Shown here: positions 59,101 to 64,000 of the stretch, piece by piece
Layout: the number at the start of each line of letters is the position of its first letter
Numbering within the stretch: the first letter of the stretch is position 1
Source of the DNA: Chimonanthus salicifolius
Taxonomy: Eukaryota > Streptophyta > Magnoliopsida > Laurales > Calycanthaceae
Length of the DNA: 64,000 nucleotides
Direction of reading: 5' to 3'
Assembly (NCBI GenBank): GCA_013350335.1
Contig: CM023536.1
Span: forward strand, 14,079,520-14,143,519
Notes under the pieces: generated by a model
Seen by the model: only the letters and a program-made list of their open reading frames with translations
What the model was told of the DNA's origin: nothing
The model's database searches: none
Made by a program: the position numbers and the translations under genes

Positions 59101-60735
59101 AGACCTCTTCCTAATAAAACAGAGCAAAACAGAGAAAAATAAAAGGAAAAGAGCTACAGCTATGAGAATGATATCTCTAGTCCTCACTTTCCCATGGTGG
59201 GGTTTCTGAACTGGGGTATTTTCAATCGAAGAAAGTGGTGGAGGAGAAGGACAAGGAACTGAAGCGCTGTAACCACATAGCTGAAGGTTTCCTTTAAAGG
59301 AGCTGGAATTGAATTTCTTAGATAGAAGGAAAGGAACAGAACCTGAGAGATGGTTATAAGAAACATCGAAAGATTCCAGATTAGGTAGACTGGAAAGCGA
59401 ATTTGGAATGCTCCCAGTGATGTTATTTTCTGAAAAATCTAATTGAGATAGCTCAGGAAGGTTTCCTAAAGTACTTGGAATCTGCCCCTCAAATTGGTTC
59501 CTCCTCAGAACAAGAACTGAGAGATTTTGCATTCTGTTGATGGTTTCAGGGATGTGACTCTTGAGGTGGTTATTCTCGAGATCCAGTCGAACAAGTGTCG
59601 ATAAGTTGCAGAGGCTAGTGGAAAAGGTTCCGGCAATGCCATTGTTGGATAGATCAAGAATCCGTAGTCTTCCCAGCTTCCCAATTTCTTCTGGTATGCC
59701 ACCCGTGAAGTTGTTTCCATTGAGATAAATCTCTTCTAGCATTCCCAACCTGTCTAGGGAAGAAGGGATGGAACCTGAGAAGTTGTTTTGTTGGAGATCA
59801 AGAAAGACAAGCGAATGGGGGTGAGTGATGTTCATGGGAACTGGACCCACTAGTCCATTGTAGCTGAGATTGAGTCTATAGAGTCTGGTGAGGTTGAAAA
59901 GACTATCAGGAATGACTCCGGAGAGAAAATTCTTACTAAGGTCGAGGTTCCGAAGCTTAAGACAGTTCCCAATAGACAATGGGATTGAGCCTGAAAGGCG
60001 GTTGTTGGAGAGGGACAGCAGTCTAAGATTGGGGAGAAGCCCAAGCGACGAAGGGATCTCTCCTTTGAAGAAATTGTCATGTAGACTTATCCTTCGAAGA
60101 GCTTCAAGTCTACCAATCATATCAGAGATCTGACCACTCAATCCCATCCATGGGAGCTGAATTGCTATAACCCGGCTTCCAATACATTTGATTCCAGTCC
60201 ACTCGCCTGAACATGCCCTGAGACCGTTATCATTCCAGCTCATCAAGACTCCCCTTCGATCAATCAAAGCGCGTTTAATTGCCAACAGTGCTTGATAATC
60301 AGATTTCTTGATAACGGTCTCATTTGATGGAAGACTCAAGGCAGGGCAAAACGCTAAAACAATCAGTAGGAGCATAATGCGAAGTCGGAACTTGTTTTTA
60401 AATCTAAAATGCCCAAATGGCTTATTAGACATGGAAGAATTTTCCTTCCATGTCTCCTCCAAATTTGAAATTCGGTACCATTTAGATGTTTTTTTACTAA
60501 AGGACTGGAAAAGAAGTGTTAGTAGAAGAACAAGGTGACTAGGAAGGAAGCTGAAATGGGTGTTCTGAAATCCAAAATAATGAAATGGGTGGTAACCAGA
60601 TGAAGATGAGTTCTTCGACGCCTCCTCCTTTTGGCTCGGCATTTGGTGCTGATTTGCCGCTTTTTTCATCTGGAATTGTGGATGCTGGAATGTATATTGA
60701 TGGGATCCACTGAAAACCAGATGGGGCAGCTCCAT
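56129..60735 (-). CDS. LRR receptor-like kinase, IMK type, frame broken in exon 2
   Basis: Exon 1 is 60735-58677 and exon 2 is 56745-56129 (donor CATG/GTAACT, acceptor CTGCAG). Domains: long N-terminal extension, signal anchor ([16 protein letters not shown], 121-136), LRR cap ([14 protein letters not shown], then WTGIKC), about ten LRRs (190-470), membrane helix ([20 protein letters not shown], 521-540) and kinase (glycine loop [13 protein letters not shown] 604-616, VAVKRLK with Lys627, DFG 741-743, GTLGYRAPE). The sequence resembles IMK2/IMK3 (meristematic receptor-like kinase). The catalytic HRD is HGN (721-723), so it is probably a pseudokinase. One base is missing in the T-run at 56418-56420, giving a stop at 56402-56404 (residue 801), and one extra base near 56277 restores the frame, ending at the stop 56129-56131. 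The true start could be a later Met (102 or 121). Confidence 0.85.
57931..58290 (+). repeat. 185-bp tandem duplication in the kinase intron
   Basis: ACTCCCAATTTCCTGGTTTC at 57931 recurs as ACTCCCAATTTCTTGGTTTC at 58116, followed by some 170 well matched bases. Both copies lie within the intron (56746-58676). Confidence 0.9.
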
Positions 60736-60744
60736 CCGGATGGT

Positions 60745-60945
60745 GGAGATACTTGATTGGAGATTTTAGATAAGTAAAAAAGGGAGAGAATCCAGCATAA
60801 AGGGTTAGCTGCAGAAATATAGAAACACTTGATTGAGAGATTTTAGATGAGGAAAAAAGGGAGAGAATCCAGCATAAAGGGTTAGCTGCAGAAATATAGA
60901 AATACTTGATTGGGGAGATTTTAGATGAGTAGAAAGGGGAGTATA
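60745..60945 (-). repeat. 77-bp repeats in the 5' leader of the kinase
   Basis: ATACTTGATTG.GAGATTTTAG and GAGAATCCAGCATAAAGGG, then TTAGCTGCAGAAATATAGAA recur with a 77-base period, two complete copies and a partial third just upstream of the ATG. Confidence 0.85.
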
Positions 60946-60951
60946 ATCGAG

Positions 60952-61003
60952 AGAGAGAGAGAGAGATCCTATGTACCGTTGATGGAGTCCATACCTTTAT
61001 ACC
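60952..61003 (-). promoter_or_regulatory. Core promoter of the receptor kinase
   Basis: On minus GGTATAAAGG (60994-61003) is a reasonable TATA box. About 30 bases further down comes a (CT)n tract (GA repeat at 60952-60966 on +), typical near plant start sites. Distance to the ATG is about 230 bases, filled by the 77-bp repeats. Confidence 0.5.
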
Positions 61004-61011
61004 GTTACAGG

Positions 61012-62340
61012 ATCAGTAGCATGACGAGGAAGTTGCATACACCGCGCGAGCACATTGTAAATATGTTCCACGACTTGGCTGCTATCTGAGTTAAGATCTT
61101 ATTCATTGGTAGGGATGTTCAAAGGATTTTAATTATGGGTTCTTAAATAAGCTATCGGATAATGTAATTTTGAAAAAAAAATTATTTTATTATTTCAATT
61201 TTTAATTCATCAAGAATAAAATCAAATGCAAAATGAAAAAGTTCTTAAAATTAATTCGTTTCATACCCTATTTATATAAAAAAAAAAAATACTAGCTCTC
61301 AATTTCCTTCTCTAGATTATTATAGATATTTAACAATTTAAATATGAAAGCAATTTATCAAAATTTAATTATAATTATCAATTTTATAATTGGAATCAAT
61401 GGTTTTTATTGTCAATGATGATCTTTGAAATGAAATGTTAATAATTATTATTTTGTAAATTTACATTGAACTATAGGGATAAATTGGGTGAATAATTTTT
61501 ATTTCTACAAATCTAGTAAGGATAAGCTCGAATAGATTATTCAGAGTAATGAAATTAAATGTTAAAAAAATTTATGATGTTTAAGTGTTCATTACGATCT
61601 CATTATTATAGCTTAAAAGATAACTTTCTACGTAATTAATCACTAAGATTTGAAATATACACATTCTTAAAAAAGGCCATGCTTTTACAACGATGAATTG
61701 CGAAAATTGATAAATAAACAGTTGTAAAATAAAGATTATAAAATTCATTCTTTCATATCTCATCATTTAAGAAATAAAAAATATTAATATTTTCTTATTA
61801 TTTAATTTTTCAGTATCTAAATTATAAAGCAAACAAATTAATTTCATAGCCGATTGATATATGTAAGTTGGATATTTCAAATTATGGCTTATGATGATTA
61901 AAATCCTACATTCTAATCCTCTAATTTTTATACATGTGGGACCCACTGGCGAAACGGCAAAAATTTGAGTGCATATTAATCTAGGAAACTGGAAGGTAAT
62001 AATGAGGCAACGACAGGAGCAGGAGAATCCGGGTGCACTTGCAGTGTATGTTGAATATTTTCATTTTAACGGCTAGTTTTTCTGGTTCCTAACCATTCTA
62101 CTGCAGCGAGGGAACCCATTCCACGTTGTGGGTCGCTCTCCTCCAACGGCTATATTTTGTAGCACCTTTGACTATAAATCTAAGGGAGACTTGACACTTA
62201 CCTCTATTGAAGATGAACGGTAGGTACATGCCTAGATCAACATAGATTGGAAGTAATTAAATTTTCAACCTCCAAGGCATCTAATTTTTAATATTGAAAA
62301 GTAAGGATTCGTAATAATTAAATTTTATATAGGTCGCCCA
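61012..62340. other. AT-rich upstream DNA of the kinase
   Basis: No gene or clear element. A GC-richer part at 61920-62170 includes CCCACTGGCGAAACGGC and CCACGTTGTGGG, not assigned. Confidence 0.4.
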
Positions 62341-62443
62341 TCCTAACACAGATAAAATTTATTAAGAGATATGGGATAGAGTGAAATTCTCATTTTATTG
62401 TACCGGTGTACCGCTCATCAAGTACCAGTGTACCAATATGCAA

Positions 62444-62477
<34 letters not shown>

Positions 62478-62775
62478 TTCTTAACGAGCGGTATACCGAT
62501 AGAAATAAAATAGGAATTTCACTCAATTCCGAGTCTCCTAACAAATTTTGACTGTATTAAAATAGCTCACCTTTATATACTACGATGCACTACTTATAAA
62601 TCCTAGTAGTATCCCCTACAAAACTTTCAATATTGAAAAGTAAGGATTCATAATAATTAAATTTTAAATACTATGATCATATTCTTAAAATCATTAGATA
62701 TGAGGCAAGCTCTTTTTTTCTCTTTTTCATGCAGTACTCTACTTATAAATCCTAGTATCCCCTACAAAATTTCCT
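62285..62775 (+). repeat. Split direct repeat around a MITE
   Basis: AATATTGAAAAGTAAGGATTC occurs at about 62298 and 62630; CTTATAAATCCTAGTA and ATCCCCTACAAAA occur at about 62593 and 62740. This suggests a duplication of roughly 150-330 bases with the MITE at 62344 inserted in or next to one copy. Confidence 0.5.
62344..62560. mobile_element. Fold-back MITE with (AT)n centre
   Basis: Left TAACACAGATAAAATTTATT, GAGTGAAATTCTCATTTTAT and GTACCGCTC; the right in reverse TAATACAGTCAAAATTTGTT, GAGTGAAATTCCTATTTTAT and TATACCGCTCG. The arms are ~95 bases around an (AT)n run at 62449-62475. Confidence 0.7.
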
Positions 62776-63118
62776 TTCTTAATTACTGAGGTTGTCAATT
62801 ATATTTTTTTAACAAGATCACACTTTTATTCTGTGTATTAAGTAGAAAGTGACTTAGCTTTAAAGTGGAAATTAGGAAATGCATATGCATCTTTTGAGGT
62901 AAGGCATACGTGAAATTCACTTCTGACTAAATTTAGATTAATGAATTATGTTGTTTCAATTTGATCCAATTATTCATATGCATATTTGATGCATTTTTGC
63001 TATTGAATTGATTATTATAATAAATTTATTTATTTACTAATTCTCTATTTTAAAAAGTAGAAAGTAAAATAATTCTACAAGGTCTCGTTTTAAACATTCT
63101 GATAGCCCTTATGATAAT

Positions 63119-63494
63119 GGTGAGAGATCCTCCTACGGGCACTTTGTGTATACAGACATGGGTTTTACCATATGCCCATTTTACCCTTCACCTGTTATAC
63201 CGAAGATGTAAAACAATAGGAATGTCAAAAATCGGCTCGCTAAGAGCAAAATCGGCTCACCGGATCACTCGTGAACAGTAAAATTGGCTCTCCGAATCAT
63301 CTATGAACATTAAAATTGGCTCTCTAAATCACCCGTAAACAGTAAATCGGCTCACAAAAAACTAGTAAGGAATCCGATTGATGAGCCGATTTCTGACATT
63401 TAAAACTTTTTCGGTACAACAGGTGAAGGTAAAATGGGCATCACCGTAAAACCCTTGTCTGTATACACAAAGTGCCCGTGGGAGGATCGCTAGC
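63119..63494. mobile_element. MITE of Mutator type, 376 bp, 10-bp duplication
   Basis: Left arm GATCCTCCTACGGGCACTTT, GTGTATACAGACATGGGTTT; the right arm in reverse GATCCTCCCACGGGCACTTT, GTGTATACAGACAAGGGTTT; arms match for about 85 bases. TTATGATAAT lies at 63109-63118 and 63495-63504, a perfect 10-bp target duplication. The centre has four or five ATCGGCTC/ATTGGCTC units with AACAGTAAA spacing. Confidence 0.9.
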
Positions 63495-63504
63495 TTATGA
63501 TAAT

Positions 63505-64000
63505 CTATTTTTCATTTATTTTTTTATCATAAAATGAGATTCACTCTCTGATATGACTTATTAGAACACCTGAGCTTTCAAGCCACACCTCTTAGATCTC
63601 CTGAGCTAAAAAATAGATAAAATTTGATCTCACTTGATTGTTATCGCGATCTTGAGTTTTAAAGTAACTGATTTTTCTTAATGCATCTTATAAAGTTAAA
63701 TCAATTAGATGAAGCAATTTGACATAATCTTTTTATCCATGTAAGCCCGTTTAAATTGTACTCAACTCAATTATATTAGTTAAAATGAATACTCTGAGCA
63801 TGACATGAACAATGCAATCTCCACAAGACATTTGGTGGTCCACTTTTCCTCAAATAAAAGAAAATGAGAATAATAAATTAACAGTGAAAACTGAAAACTA
63901 TGGTGCAAGTGCTAGAAATTTAATATAACAAAGACACCACCAAAAATCTCTTAAGTGTCTCAAAATTTTTACTCTTGATATTTATCACTTTAATGTTTAT
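63505..64000. other. AT-rich end of the window
   Basis: No feature recognised. Confidence 0.4.

Overview
The window is 64 kb of nuclear DNA from a flowering plant. It is AT-rich, has spliced genes with GT-AG introns (one plastid-targeted protein gene and one leucine-rich-repeat receptor kinase), and is packed with typical plant transposons: a Ty3/gypsy chromovirus, a Mutator-like element (MULE), TRIMs, a Pack-MULE, LINEs, tRNA-type SINEs and MITEs. The very large, transposon-filled introns suggest a lineage with expanded introns, such as a magnoliid or early-branching eudicot, but this is only a guess. One run of 100 N (54696-54795) is an assembly gap.

Layout. (1) 1-7666: the 3' part of a decayed Ty3/gypsy chromovirus (pol end plus a 3.0 kb 3' LTR), followed directly by a truncated LTR of the same family in the opposite orientation. 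This looks like self-nesting. (2) 8619-18605: a 10 kb MULE flanked by an 8-bp duplication. Its 0.9 kb terminal inverted repeats are arrays of short TTCGAA-centred palindromes. Inside are two decayed convergent genes: an unfamiliar accessory ORF on + and a MULE transposase on -. The transposase is split by a 2.86 kb solo LTR with its own 5-bp duplication. (3) 22214-52990 (+): a BADC gene (biotin/lipoyl attachment domain-containing protein, plastid acetyl-CoA carboxylase regulator). I assembled it from nine exons: 873 bp of CDS (290 codons plus stop) spread over 30.8 kb. Introns 1-4 and 6 hold most of the mobile DNA in the window. (4) 56129-60735 (-): an IMK-type LRR receptor-like kinase gene with two exons. 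Its second exon carries two mutually compensating single-base shifts, and its kinase lacks the HRD aspartate. It lies tail to tail with BADC. (5) 61-64 kb: AT-rich intergenic DNA with two MITEs, one with a perfect 10-bp target duplication.

The two host genes have no obvious functional link. The main story is transposon structure: a palindrome-built MULE, nested insertions that can be ordered in time, two adjacent TRIMs, a Pack-MULE, and a small gene stretched to 31 kb by insertions into its introns.
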